From assembly GCA_963804595.1 (NCBI GenBank), contig CAWDQZ010000003.1, positions 383,306 to 447,305 of the forward strand: 64,000 bases of DNA, given 5' to 3'. Below, piece by piece: positions 24,221 through 31,930 of the stretch (positions within the stretch are counted from its first letter, which is position 1; the number at the start of each line of letters is the position of its first letter). Both the position numbers and the translations under genes were made by a program. The stretch comes from DASUPK01 sp963804595 (GTDB taxonomy: Bacteria; Actinomycetota; Thermoleophilia; Solirubrobacterales; 70-9). The notes beneath the pieces were generated by a model. The model ran no database searches and was not told the DNA's origin. It saw only the letters and a program-made list of their open reading frames with translations.

Positions 24221-24940
24221 CTAGGCCGCGGGCCGCAGCCGCACGTGGGCGTGATGCTCGAGCGTCTCGGTGATCGCCCGGTCGGCCTGAGCCGCCACCC
24301 CGCGCCCCGCGTCCGGGGCCTCGGCGAGCGGCCGCGCCAGCGCCTCCACCATGAACCGGTGCGCCTCCTCCGTGAGGGGAAAGCCGCCCCCCTCACAGCT
24401 CGCGCAGACGACCCCGCCGGCCGCGCCCGAGAAGGCGGCGAGGTGCTCGGCCTCCCCGCAGCTGGCGCAGCTCGCCAGCTCGGGCGAGAACCCGGCGGCC
24501 AGGGCCAGCTTGAGCCGGAAGGCGAGCGCGGCACCCGGCGCGGTGGCAGCCTCAGAATCCGCATCCAGCAGCCCCAGGTAGTTGCAGAGCAGGTTGTAGG
24601 CCGCCCCGTTCGGCTCCCCCGAGTCGAGCAACCGCAGTACCGAGTCGCAGGCCCGGGCCGCCGCCCCCAGCGCCGGCCCGGACGAGCGCAGCCGCGCGTG
24701 ACCGTCGACGGTGGACGCGCCGGTCACCGTGAGCAGATCGCCCCTGCCCTCGTAGAGCACCAGGTCGAGCCGGAAGAACGGCTCGAGCCGCCCCCCGAAC
24801 CTGGACTTCGGCCGACGAGACCCCTTCGCAATCGCCCCGATCCGCCCCCGCGTCGCCGAGTACAGATGCACAACGCGATCGGCCTCGCCGTAGCGGATGC
24901 TGCGCAGCACCACAGCCTCCGTCTTCACGCTTCCGGGCAT
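24221..24940 (-). CDS. recO: DNA repair protein RecO
   Basis: 239 residues. The N-terminal OB-fold starts KTEAVVLRSIRYGEADRVVH and GRIGAIAKGSRRPKSRFGGR, the standard RecO opening. The C-terminal helical domain carries two CxxC pairs (CASCGE and CASCEG) that form the zinc site. RecO loads RecA with RecR at gaps. ATG at 24940 (MPGSVKTE) is preferred; 19 extra codons upstream are not RecO-like. It follows the P1 peptidase gene by 34 bases in the same direction. Confidence 0.93.
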   Translation of the reverse strand: MPGSVKTEAVVLRSIRYGEADRVVHLYSATRGRIGAIAKGSRRPKSRFGGRLEPFFRLDLVLYEGRGDLLTVTGASTVDGHARLRSSGPALGAAARACDSVLRLLDSGEPNGAAYNLLCNYLGLLDADSEAATAPGAALAFRLKLALAAGFSPELASCASCGEAEHLAAFSGAAGGVVCASCEGGGFPLTEEAHRFMVEALARPLAEAPDAGRGVAAQADRAITETLEHHAHVRLRPAA

Positions 24941-24974
24941 GGCCCACCCACGTTGCCGAAGACCCCGGACGAGA

Positions 24975-25910
24975 TCAGGCGGACCGGCGCACGGCATCCC
25001 GGACCGCGGCGGCCGTCACCGTCGCAGCCGCCGCGCCGATCTGGAAGGGCGCGAACGGATCCGGCTCCTCCAGGCCTGAAGCGAGGCAGAAGACGACGTC
25101 GCCGTCCACCGGAGTGAACACCGGATCCACCGCCCGCCCCAGCCCGGCCGTGGCGGCGCGCGCCACCATCGAGCAGCCCCGCTTGTCCAGGGCGGCGTCG
25201 GTGCAGACGCAGACCGGCGTCGAGTTCCCCTCGGGCACCCGAAACTGCGGCGGGGCGTGCATCGACGCAATCAACTCAGCGCCGCGCAGGACCTCCCCCT
25301 CCTCCCCGCGCGGACCGGCGAGCACCGAGCCGTCCTCGTCGATCACATCCCCTGCCGCATTGACGGCCGCCACCGCGGCCACCGTGTGGCCGGTCCCGGT
25401 GACGAGCGCCGCGTAGCCGACGCCGCCCGGCTGGGCCCGATCGCGCCCCAGGATCTTCCCCACCGTCGCGCCGGTCCCCGCCCCGACGGCGCCCCGTACC
25501 GGCACCCCCGGCACGGCCGCCTCGCATGCCGCATACCCGGCCTCAGGGCCGGGGCGAGCATCAGGGCCCGAGCCGGATGGCAGGTCGTAGATCACCGCCG
25601 CGGGCACCAGCGGCACGCGGCCATACGGCGTGTCGTAGCCGCGCTCATGCTCCTCGAGCCAGCGAACGACGCCGTCCGCCGCAGCCAGCCCGAACGCGCT
25701 GCCTCCGGTGATCAGGATCGCGTTCGCCTCCTGGGCGTTTGCCAGTGGCCGCAGCGTGTCGGTCTCGCGGGTGCCGGGCCCGCCACCGTGCACGCAGACC
25801 CCACCCCGCGTCTCGGGTGGCGGGAGCACCACGGTGCAGCCCGTGCCGCCCTCCTGATCCGACCAGTGGCCGACGGCGAAGCCGTCCGGCAGCGGCGGCG
25901 GCTCGCTCAC
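24975..25910 (-). CDS. P1-family peptidase (DmpA/L-aminopeptidase type)
   Basis: 311 residues from GTG 25910, which overlaps the mutM stop by four bases. Motifs of the self-processing P1 (Ntn-like) family are present: FAVGHWSDQEGGTGCTVVLP, GVCVHGGGPGTRETDTL, ITGGSAFGLAAADGVVRWLE and, near the cleavage site, PEGNSTPVCVCTDAALDKRG with the nucleophile Ser/Thr region. Such enzymes remove N-terminal D- or L-residues or cut beta-peptides. The specificity here is unknown. Co-location with repair genes appears incidental. Confidence 0.87.
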   Translation of the reverse strand: MSEPPPLPDGFAVGHWSDQEGGTGCTVVLPPPETRGGVCVHGGGPGTRETDTLRPLANAQEANAILITGGSAFGLAAADGVVRWLEEHERGYDTPYGRVPLVPAAVIYDLPSGSGPDARPGPEAGYAACEAAVPGVPVRGAVGAGTGATVGKILGRDRAQPGGVGYAALVTGTGHTVAAVAAVNAAGDVIDEDGSVLAGPRGEEGEVLRGAELIASMHAPPQFRVPEGNSTPVCVCTDAALDKRGCSMVARAATAGLGRAVDPVFTPVDGDVVFCLASGLEEPDPFAPFQIGAAAATVTAAAVRDAVRRSA

Positions 25911-26878
25911 CTCGCCTCCGCCCTCCGCGGTGCCCGGCGGCGCACCTTCCTCCGCGGTCGCCGCCGCAGCCGCTCCTGGCAGTTCGGGCAGAAGTAGGTC
26001 GAGCGGCCGCTCACCACGATCCGCTGGATAACCGGCGGCGGAGCCGGGCGATGTGCTTCGTCGGGGCGCAGGCACGGCTTCCCCTCGCGCGTGTGGACGA
26101 GGAACTCCTCCTGCATCGAGCCCCGCTCGCCTCGCGCATCCAGGTAGTCGTCGATGCTGGCGCCCCCATACTCCAGCCCCGCCTCGAGCGCGCCGACGAT
26201 CCCCTCCACCAGCCGTTCGGCGTGTTCGAGCTTCATCGAGCCCGCCGGGGAGAGCGGGTGGAGCCGGGCGCGCCAGAGAGCCTCGTCCGCGTAGATGTTT
26301 CCGATCCCGGCGATTCGCGACTGCGTCAGCAGAAACGACTTCAGGGGCGCCTTGCGACCCGCCGCAAGCTCGAGGAGACGTTCCGGGGTGAGCTCCCCGG
26401 AAAGCGGCTCGATGCCGAGCCGCGAACCGAAGAAGTCATCCAGCTGATCGCCGGCGTCGAGCACGACCGCCTGACCGAACCGGCGAACGTCCGTGAAGAG
26501 CAGGATCCGGCCGTCGTCGAGCTCGAACCGCGCACGGACGTGGCTCGGCTCGGGCCTCGACTCGTACCGCGGGGCGGCGCCGAGCTCGCTGTGCATCAGG
26601 TCCGCCGTGGCTCCCTCCTCGGGGTCCCGCAGCAGAAGGTTCCCGGTCATCCGCAGGTGCAGGGCGAGCGTCCGGCCTCCCTCGAGGCCGAGCAACAGGT
26701 ACTTGCCGCGCCTCGCGACGGCCGTCACCTCCCGCCCGGCAACGCTCCGCGCGACGGCGTCCGGCGGCTCCGGCCGCGTCAGCCGGTCGTCGAGCACCTC
26801 CGCGGAGGTGATCCTCTTGCCGACCAACTCCGGCTCGAGCTGGCGACGGACCGTCTCCACCTCGGGTAGCTCGGGCAT
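25907..26878 (-). CDS. mutM: formamidopyrimidine-DNA glycosylase-like protein
   Basis: 323 residues, longer than the usual 270-290. It starts PELPEVETVRRQLEPELVGK with the catalytic Pro2 and Glu3. RRGKYLLLGLEGG has the conserved Lys, and SRIAGIGNIYADEALWRARL is the H2TH helix. It should excise oxidised purines. The C-terminal zinc finger is unusual. KPCLRPDEAHRPAPP has only one Cys where C-x2-C is expected, with a longer loop before FCPNC. Zinc binding may use His or be lost. A basic Arg-rich tail of 16 residues follows. ATG at 26878 sits 11 bases past the xerD stop. Confidence 0.9.
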   Translation of the reverse strand: MPELPEVETVRRQLEPELVGKRITSAEVLDDRLTRPEPPDAVARSVAGREVTAVARRGKYLLLGLEGGRTLALHLRMTGNLLLRDPEEGATADLMHSELGAAPRYESRPEPSHVRARFELDDGRILLFTDVRRFGQAVVLDAGDQLDDFFGSRLGIEPLSGELTPERLLELAAGRKAPLKSFLLTQSRIAGIGNIYADEALWRARLHPLSPAGSMKLEHAERLVEGIVGALEAGLEYGGASIDDYLDARGERGSMQEEFLVHTREGKPCLRPDEAHRPAPPPVIQRIVVSGRSTYFCPNCQERLRRRPRRKVRRRAPRRAEAR

Positions 26879-26889
26879 CTCGCCCGATG

Positions 26890-27858
26890 CTAGTGAGACA
26901 AATGAGCCCTTGGGTGGGCCTTGAAGTAGGCCTCCTTGAGCTCCTCGCCCGAGAGGTGCGTGTACAGCTGGGTGGTCGACAGGTCGGCGTGACCGAGCAT
27001 CTCCTGGACCGAGCGCAGGTCGCAGCCGCCGCTGAGGAGGTGCGTCGCGAACGAGTGCCGCAGCGTGTGCGGGCTCATCCGGTTGCCGAGCCCCGCCGAC
27101 TCCGCATGCCGAAGCACGATCTTGTAGAGCCCCTGGCGGGTCAGCGGTCCGCCGCGGAAGTTGAGGAACAGCTTGCGCTCCTCCGGCGAACTCACCAGCT
27201 TCGGTCGCCCGGAGCGCAGATAGACGCGGACGGCCGCGATCGCCTTGCCGCCGACGGGCACGAGCCGCTCCTTGGACCCCTTGCCCATCGCCCTGACGAT
27301 CCCGTGGTCGACGTCGACATCGGAGACCTCGAGCGAGACCGTCTCCGAGGCGCGCAACCCGGACGCGTACATCAGCTCGAGCAGGGCGCGGTCCCGCACC
27401 GCGGTCGGTTCGTCGCCGCGGGGCTGGGCCAAGAGCCGCTGAACCTCCGCGTAGCTCAGGACCTCGGGCAGCTTGCGTCCTCGCCGGGGGGTCTCCAGCC
27501 GGGCGGCGGGGTCGTCGTCGATCGTCTCCTCCCGGCGCAGGTGCCGGTAGAAGGAGCGAAGGCAGGCTGCCTTGCGGTGGACGGTGGCCGTCGACGCCGG
27601 CGCACGTCCGTTGCCGTCGCCCTTCGCCAGATCCGCGAGGAAGTCGGAGAGATCACCGGCCTCCGCGGCGGTGGCATCGCGGCCGCGCTCGGCGAGGAAG
27701 CGGCCGAACTGGAGCAGGTCGGTTCGGTACGCCGCGAGTGTGTTGCGCGAGAGACCACGCTCGAACTCCAGGTGCCCCAGGAAGTCCAGCACGAGCGCCT
27801 CGTAGCGCTCGGATGGTTTCGGCGCCGCCGCATCCCGCGACGGCGCAATCGTGGCCAT
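26890..27858 (-). CDS. xerD: tyrosine recombinase XerD
   Basis: 322 residues. The SAM-like core-binding domain begins LVLDFLGHLEFERGLSRNTL. The catalytic domain has Arg in MYASGLRASETVSL, Lys in GKGSKERLVP, HTLRHSFATHLLSGG (HxxR), GHADLSTTQLYTHLS (His and the nucleophile Tyr). It resolves chromosome dimers with XerC at dif. Its place beside a NUDIX hydrolase matches the M. tuberculosis Rv1700-Rv1701 order, so it is the housekeeping XerD rather than a phage integrase. Confidence 0.93.
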   Translation of the reverse strand: MATIAPSRDAAAPKPSERYEALVLDFLGHLEFERGLSRNTLAAYRTDLLQFGRFLAERGRDATAAEAGDLSDFLADLAKGDGNGRAPASTATVHRKAACLRSFYRHLRREETIDDDPAARLETPRRGRKLPEVLSYAEVQRLLAQPRGDEPTAVRDRALLELMYASGLRASETVSLEVSDVDVDHGIVRAMGKGSKERLVPVGGKAIAAVRVYLRSGRPKLVSSPEERKLFLNFRGGPLTRQGLYKIVLRHAESAGLGNRMSPHTLRHSFATHLLSGGCDLRSVQEMLGHADLSTTQLYTHLSGEELKEAYFKAHPRAHLSH

Positions 27859-27905
27859 GCCGAGTACTTCCGCACGAAGCCCTCCGTCCCTGCTCGGAGG
27901 TGGCT

Positions 27906-28448
27906 CTAGAGCAGGTCCCTGAGCATCATCAGGCCGATCAGGGACTTCGCGTCGTCGCAGCGGCCGATGGCCGTGTCGAGATCGCCGAGTGGAAACTCGA
28001 CGATCTCGATCCGTTCATCGGTCGTCTTCCGCTCCGGGGTGTCATAGAGCTCTGTGGCTAGGAACAGCCAAACCCGCTCGTTGGCGAACCCCGGGCTCGT
28101 GTAGAAGCTCTTCAGCTCCCGCCAATCGCCGGCGGACTTGCCGATCTCCTCGGCGAGCTCCCGCTGAGCGCACTCGAGAGGAGTCTCGCCCTCGACGTCG
28201 AGCTTTCCCGCAGGCAGCTCGAGTAGCGCAGGATCCTCGACCGCCTCGCGGGGCTGCTCGACCATGTACACCGAACGCCCATCGTGCGGAATCACGCAGA
28301 CGGCGCCGGGATGTATGACGATCTCCCGCGTCGCCCGGCTTCCGTCCCCGTACTGGAAGGTCTCCCTGCGCACGGCGAAGATCTCACCGCGGTAGACGAG
28401 CTTGCTCCCCTCCTTCTCGAGAACCTCGCGGCGGCGGTCCTCGGTCAC
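27906..28448 (-). CDS. NUDIX hydrolase, ADP-ribose pyrophosphatase type
   Basis: 180 residues with the complete Nudix box GKLDVEGETPLECAQRELAE followed by EIG. Upstream QPREAVEDPALLELPAG matches ADP-ribose pyrophosphatases, whose product spectrum includes AMP and ribose-5-phosphate. The start ATG at 28448 overlaps the preceding DUF3866 stop by four bases. It is the counterpart of Rv1700 in the pyrG-NUDIX-xerD block, although here about 3.5 kb with three other genes separates it from pyrG. Confidence 0.88.
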   Translation of the reverse strand: MTEDRRREVLEKEGSKLVYRGEIFAVRRETFQYGDGSRATREIVIHPGAVCVIPHDGRSVYMVEQPREAVEDPALLELPAGKLDVEGETPLECAQRELAEEIGKSAGDWRELKSFYTSPGFANERVWLFLATELYDTPERKTTDERIEIVEFPLGDLDTAIGRCDDAKSLIGLMMLRDLL

Positions 28449-29230
28449 GCCGCCTCCTCCACCAAGGCGGTGGCGGCCAGCCCGTCACCGGCGGCGAGCG
28501 CGGCGGCGAAGAAGAGCGGATCGTCCCGTAGTGACCGGCCCATGTGAGCCGCGGGAAGGCCGGAGGCGGCATACCCCTCGAGGTCCGCCTCGCGCGGCCA
28601 GACCTCGTGACGGTCGCCGCACGCTTCCCGGAGCGTCTCGAGCGCATCACCCGCAGCCGCCGGCGCGGGGACCCGAACCGGGGCGAGCAGCATCCGCAGC
28701 ACGGTCTCGCCATGATGGCTCAGGCCACGGTGCCGCGGCCGCGGGTCGGCGTCCGACATCCGCGCCGCGAACAGGGTCTCCAGGCCGAGGGACAGGGAGG
28801 CGTGCGCGTTGTCGAGCGCGGCCATGCCGCCGTGCCCCAGCGCGCTGCCGGAGCCGCCGATGCCCGGGCCGGGCCCGACGATCGCCGCGTCCCAGCCGAG
28901 CCGGCCGGCCGCGGCCCAGAGCGCCCCGATCACCGAGATCGCCTCGCGCTCGCCCCCGTATGCCGGCGCCGAGGTGACGTGATCGCAGAGCAGGTCGCGA
29001 CGGCGGAGCTCGGCGACGTCGGTGGAGAGCGAGCCCGGCAGGGCCCCGCCGCCCGTCTGGACGTAGCCCAGTCGCAACCCCCCGGCTGCGCTACCCGCGG
29101 CCCATACGGCTGGGGCGAGCTGGCCGTGGAGCGAGATGATCAGGACCGGAATGGCGCGCCCCGCTCCCACTTCCGCCAGGACCTCGACGGGCTCCACCGG
29201 ATGTTGGAGGGAGGAGTAGTTGAGCTTCAT
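28445..29230 (-). CDS. DUF3866 protein, C-terminal part as a separate gene
   Basis: 261 residues: MKLNYSSLQHPVEPVEV, then VLIISLHGQLAPAVWAAG, LRLGYVQTGGGALPGSLSTD, AAIVGPGPGIGGSGSALGHG and RHRGLSHHGETVLRML. These are the main motifs of DUF3866, an actinobacterial family of unknown function usually about 360-380 residues long. The family's N-terminal beta part is in the next gene upstream, overlapping by four bases (ATGA). A split into two translationally coupled genes, or one frameshift near 29228, would both fit. Confidence 0.75.
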   Translation of the reverse strand: MKLNYSSLQHPVEPVEVLAEVGAGRAIPVLIISLHGQLAPAVWAAGSAAGGLRLGYVQTGGGALPGSLSTDVAELRRRDLLCDHVTSAPAYGGEREAISVIGALWAAAGRLGWDAAIVGPGPGIGGSGSALGHGGMAALDNAHASLSLGLETLFAARMSDADPRPRHRGLSHHGETVLRMLLAPVRVPAPAAAGDALETLREACGDRHEVWPREADLEGYAASGLPAAHMGRSLRDDPLFFAAALAAGDGLAATALVEEAA

Positions 29231-29466
29231 CGCCGAGGCCCGCCCGAGCCGGCGCCTTCCAGCCCGCGGGTCAGGTTGACGTGCACGAGGTCGAACCCGC
29301 CCGACCCGAGCCCGAGATCGCGGGCCTCGACGTTGACGATCACCTCGTCGCCCTCGCTCACGTCGCCGACCAGCGGACGGTCGGCCCAGGCCGGCCGGTC
29401 CTCTCCCGCAACCCGCACCATCAGCGGGTCGGTCCCGGTCACCACCCCCCTACGCAGCTTCAGCAT
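29227..29466 (-). CDS. DUF3866 protein, N-terminal part as a separate gene
   Basis: 79 residues: MLKLRRGVVTGTDPLMVRVA, RPAWADRPLVGDVSEGDEVI and VNVEARDLGLGSGGFDLVHV. This corresponds to the beginning of normal DUF3866 proteins (RRG start, P-L-x-G-x-V-x-x-GD, then LGLGSGG). Full-length members continue without a break into the part now encoded by 28445-29230. Its stop and the next ATG overlap, so the two pieces may be made in equal amounts and associate. It overlaps the end of the M20 peptidase by 17 bases. Confidence 0.7.
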   Translation of the reverse strand: MLKLRRGVVTGTDPLMVRVAGEDRPAWADRPLVGDVSEGDEVIVNVEARDLGLGSGGFDLVHVNLTRGLEGAGSGGPRR

Positions 29467-30604
29467 CTCCGACCAGCCCGATCGCCGCTTCGCAAACGCT
29501 CAGCATCTCAACGATGGCGTCCTCGGTGACCAGCTCATCCGGGGTGTGATTCGCCTCGGTCCCGTTGGCCAGCAGCACGGCGTCGTATCCGGACGCAACC
29601 AGCGCATTCGCGTCGCTTCCTCCGCCGGTGGCGATGAGCCGTGGCTCGTGGGCGGTGGACCGCAGTGCGTCCGACGCGATCCTCACCGCGTCGGACTTCG
29701 GGTCCAGTCGGTAACCGCGGAACATCTCGCTCACCTGAGCGTCGACGTCGCAGCCATTCTGGCTCGCGCCCCAGGTGCAGGCGTCGACCATCGCCCCGAC
29801 GGTCGCGGCAGCCCGCTCCCCATCCACGCTGCGAGCCTCGCCGAGGATGCGGCAGTGCCCGGCGACGACGTTGGAGGCCGTCCCGCCCTCGATCATGCCG
29901 ACGTTCGCGGTGGTCTCATCATCGAGCCGCCCGAGCTTCATCTCGGCGACCGCGACCGCAGCCGCGGTGATCGCGCTGTGCCCGTCCTCCGGGTTGATCC
30001 CGGCATGGGCCTCCCGGCCGTTGAACTCCGCGATCAGGCGCTTGTGGGTCGGCGCCGCCACGATCACCTCGCCGATCGGGCTCGCGTGATCGAGCACGTA
30101 GCCGAACGGCGCGCGCAGCGAGGCGATGTCGAGCTCCTTTGCGCCGCGGAGCCCATCCTCCTCGGCGACGGTGAAGATCAGCTCGAGCCCGACCGCCGCC
30201 GGGTCCGCCCGATGGCGCGCCGCCAGCTCCATCAGGACGGTGACCGCGGCCTTGTTGTCCGCGCCGAGGATCGTGTCGCCCGCGCTGCGGAACGTCCCGT
30301 TCTCGCGGACCACCGAGATCCGGCCGTCGTGCGGAACCGTGTCGAGGTGGGCGAAGAACGAGAGCCAGCGATCGCTGCGGCCCGGAACCCGCGCGATCAT
30401 GTTGCCGGCCCCGGCTCGGGCGGGGGTCGCCGAGGCGTCTTCGGCCACGTCCACGCCGAGCTCCCGCAGCTCATCGATCACCGCGTCGGCCGCCTCGCGT
30501 TCCTCGCCCGTCGGACTCGCGATCTCGCAGAGGCGAGCGAAGCGGTCCAGCATCCGCTGATCGTCTGGGGCGTTCACCGCGCGCAGGCTACGCGAGCCCG
30601 GCAC
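29450..30604 (-). CDS. M20-family metallopeptidase (peptidase T-like)
   Basis: 384 residues. Zinc ligands and catalytic residues are visible: FFAHLDTVPHDG (His and Asp), ILGADNKAAVTVLMELAARH (bridging Asp), FTVAEEDGLRGAKELD (catalytic Glu pair) and, at the end, LLANGTEANHTPDELVTEDA (final His). The dimerisation domain lies between (KRLIAEFNGREAHAGINPED). It probably trims tripeptides or deacylates a small substrate. Start options are ATG 30604 and inner Met18. It is divergent from the DUF2182 gene. Confidence 0.88.
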   Translation of the reverse strand: MPGSRSLRAVNAPDDQRMLDRFARLCEIASPTGEEREAADAVIDELRELGVDVAEDASATPARAGAGNMIARVPGRSDRWLSFFAHLDTVPHDGRISVVRENGTFRSAGDTILGADNKAAVTVLMELAARHRADPAAVGLELIFTVAEEDGLRGAKELDIASLRAPFGYVLDHASPIGEVIVAAPTHKRLIAEFNGREAHAGINPEDGHSAITAAAVAVAEMKLGRLDDETTANVGMIEGGTASNVVAGHCRILGEARSVDGERAAATVGAMVDACTWGASQNGCDVDAQVSEMFRGYRLDPKSDAVRIASDALRSTAHEPRLIATGGGSDANALVASGYDAVLLANGTEANHTPDELVTEDAIVEMLSVCEAAIGLVGDAEAA

Positions 30605-30640
30605 TTGACTCCCGTCCCGAGCCAGAAATAATCCGGGTGC

Positions 30641-31642
30641 ATGGAGTCCGCAACCCTACGGCGTGTCCCGCCGCTGTCGCTCACCGTCCAGCTCGGGCTG
30701 GTCTTCGCCCTCGTCCTGCTCGCAGCGGTCGCCTGGGCCGTGACCGGCGATCGCATGGGCGGCATGGATGCCGGTCCGGGAACGGACCTCGGGGGGCTCG
30801 GCTTCTGGGTCACGGCGTGGGTGGTGATGATGGCCGCGATGATGTTCCCTTCGATCGCGCCGATGGTGGTGATGCAGGCGCGTTTCGAGGAAGGCAGGCG
30901 GCAGGAGGGTGATTCCACCAGCGGCACGACCACGCTGTTCGTCTCGGGCTACCTGATCACCTGGGCGGCGGCAGGCCTGGTCAGCTACGCGATCTTCGAG
31001 GCCGGCCGCTCTCTCGACCTCGGCTTTCTCGCCTGGGACAGCGGCGGCCCCTACGTCGCCGGAGCCGTGATCGTGGCCGCAGGGATCTACCAGCTCACGC
31101 CGATGAAGGACGCCTGCCTGCGGCGCTGCCGCAGCCCGCTGGGATTCCTGCTCACGGCGTGGCGGCCCGGCCGCCTCGGCTCGCTTCAGATGGGGATCGA
31201 GCACGGTGGCTGGTGCGTGGGCTGCTGCTGGGGGCTGATGGCGGCGCTGTTCGCGCTGGGGGTGATGAGCATCGGCTGGATGGTCATGGTCGCCGCTCTG
31301 ATCGCGACCGAGAAGCTGCTGCCGTGGAAGGCGGTGGCGAACCGGGGCATCGCCGTCCTGCTGGTCGTCCTCGGCATCGGCGTCGCCTTCTTCGCCGCCG
31401 ACGTCCCGGGTCTGACCCTGCCCGACTCGCCCGAGGCTCAGGCGGCGATGGACTCCATGGGGATGGGCGGCGGATCCATGAACCAGGGCCAGGACCAGTC
31501 GATGCCGGGACAGATGAACGACCAGGCCAACCCCATGCCGGATCAGGCCAAGCCCATGGAGGGCAAGGGCACCGAGATGCAGGGCAAGATGCCCACCCAG
31601 ACACAGCCGATGCCCCAGGGCGGCTCGATGGGGATGAAGTAG
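30641..31642 (+). CDS. DUF2182 membrane protein with Met-rich tail
   Basis: 333 residues. The first 260 have six membrane helices with DUF2182 hallmarks: WVTAWVVMMAAMMFPSIAPM, YQLTPMKDACLRRCRSPLGF and IEHGGWCVGCCWGLMAALFA. These predicted metal-binding membrane proteins are often seen with metal-handling genes. The last 70 residues are hydrophilic and hold 18 Met in a Gln/Pro/Gly-rich repeat-like stretch (MGMGGGSMNQGQDQSMPGQM), as in copper-binding Met tracts. A role in copper handling is inference. The tail would face one aqueous side after the last helix. Confidence 0.85.
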   Translation: MESATLRRVPPLSLTVQLGLVFALVLLAAVAWAVTGDRMGGMDAGPGTDLGGLGFWVTAWVVMMAAMMFPSIAPMVVMQARFEEGRRQEGDSTSGTTTLFVSGYLITWAAAGLVSYAIFEAGRSLDLGFLAWDSGGPYVAGAVIVAAGIYQLTPMKDACLRRCRSPLGFLLTAWRPGRLGSLQMGIEHGGWCVGCCWGLMAALFALGVMSIGWMVMVAALIATEKLLPWKAVANRGIAVLLVVLGIGVAFFAADVPGLTLPDSPEAQAAMDSMGMGGGSMNQGQDQSMPGQMNDQANPMPDQAKPMEGKGTEMQGKMPTQTQPMPQGGSMGMK

Positions 31643-31693
31643 CCGGACGTATCGCCCCGCTCGGCGGCCGAACCTATCCGCGGCGCGCTGTAG

Positions 31694-31860
31694 AAGTCCG
31701 AAATCGAGATCATCATCGCGATCGCCCTCGGTCTGGCGGCGATCGTCACCGCCGGCTCCGTCTACCTGAACGAGCGCCAGGAGCACAAGGCCGCCTCGAT
31801 TTCCACCGGGCCACACACGAGCTGCTGGCGGCCACGGCCGCGGGGCTCAGGTCACCGCCG
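31694..31860 (+). pseudogene. remnant of a small single-helix membrane protein
   Basis: The frame after a TAG at 31691 reads SEIEIIIAIALGLAAIVTAG then SVYLNERQEHKAA, a convincing membrane helix with a charged end. The sequence changes frame near 31800 to FHRATHELLAATAAG. There is no start codon before the helix and no long open frame, so it appears broken. It is in the direction of the DUF2182 gene and 50 bases beyond its stop, perhaps once its operon partner. Confidence 0.4.
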
Positions 31861-31930
31861 GGACGAGCACTCGAAGCGACCTCCGCGAACGAGGTCGAGG
31901 ACGCGGAAGACCACCGCGTGGGCCAGCGCG

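Noticed and set aside
26890..27858. Tyrosine recombinase as an integrase of a mobile element
   Set aside because: Length, motifs and its place in the pyrG-NUDIX-xerD block identify it as housekeeping XerD.
28544..30631. 695-residue plus-strand frame across DUF3866 and M20 genes
   Set aside because: Composition is low-complexity and the opposite strand carries well-supported overlapping genes.
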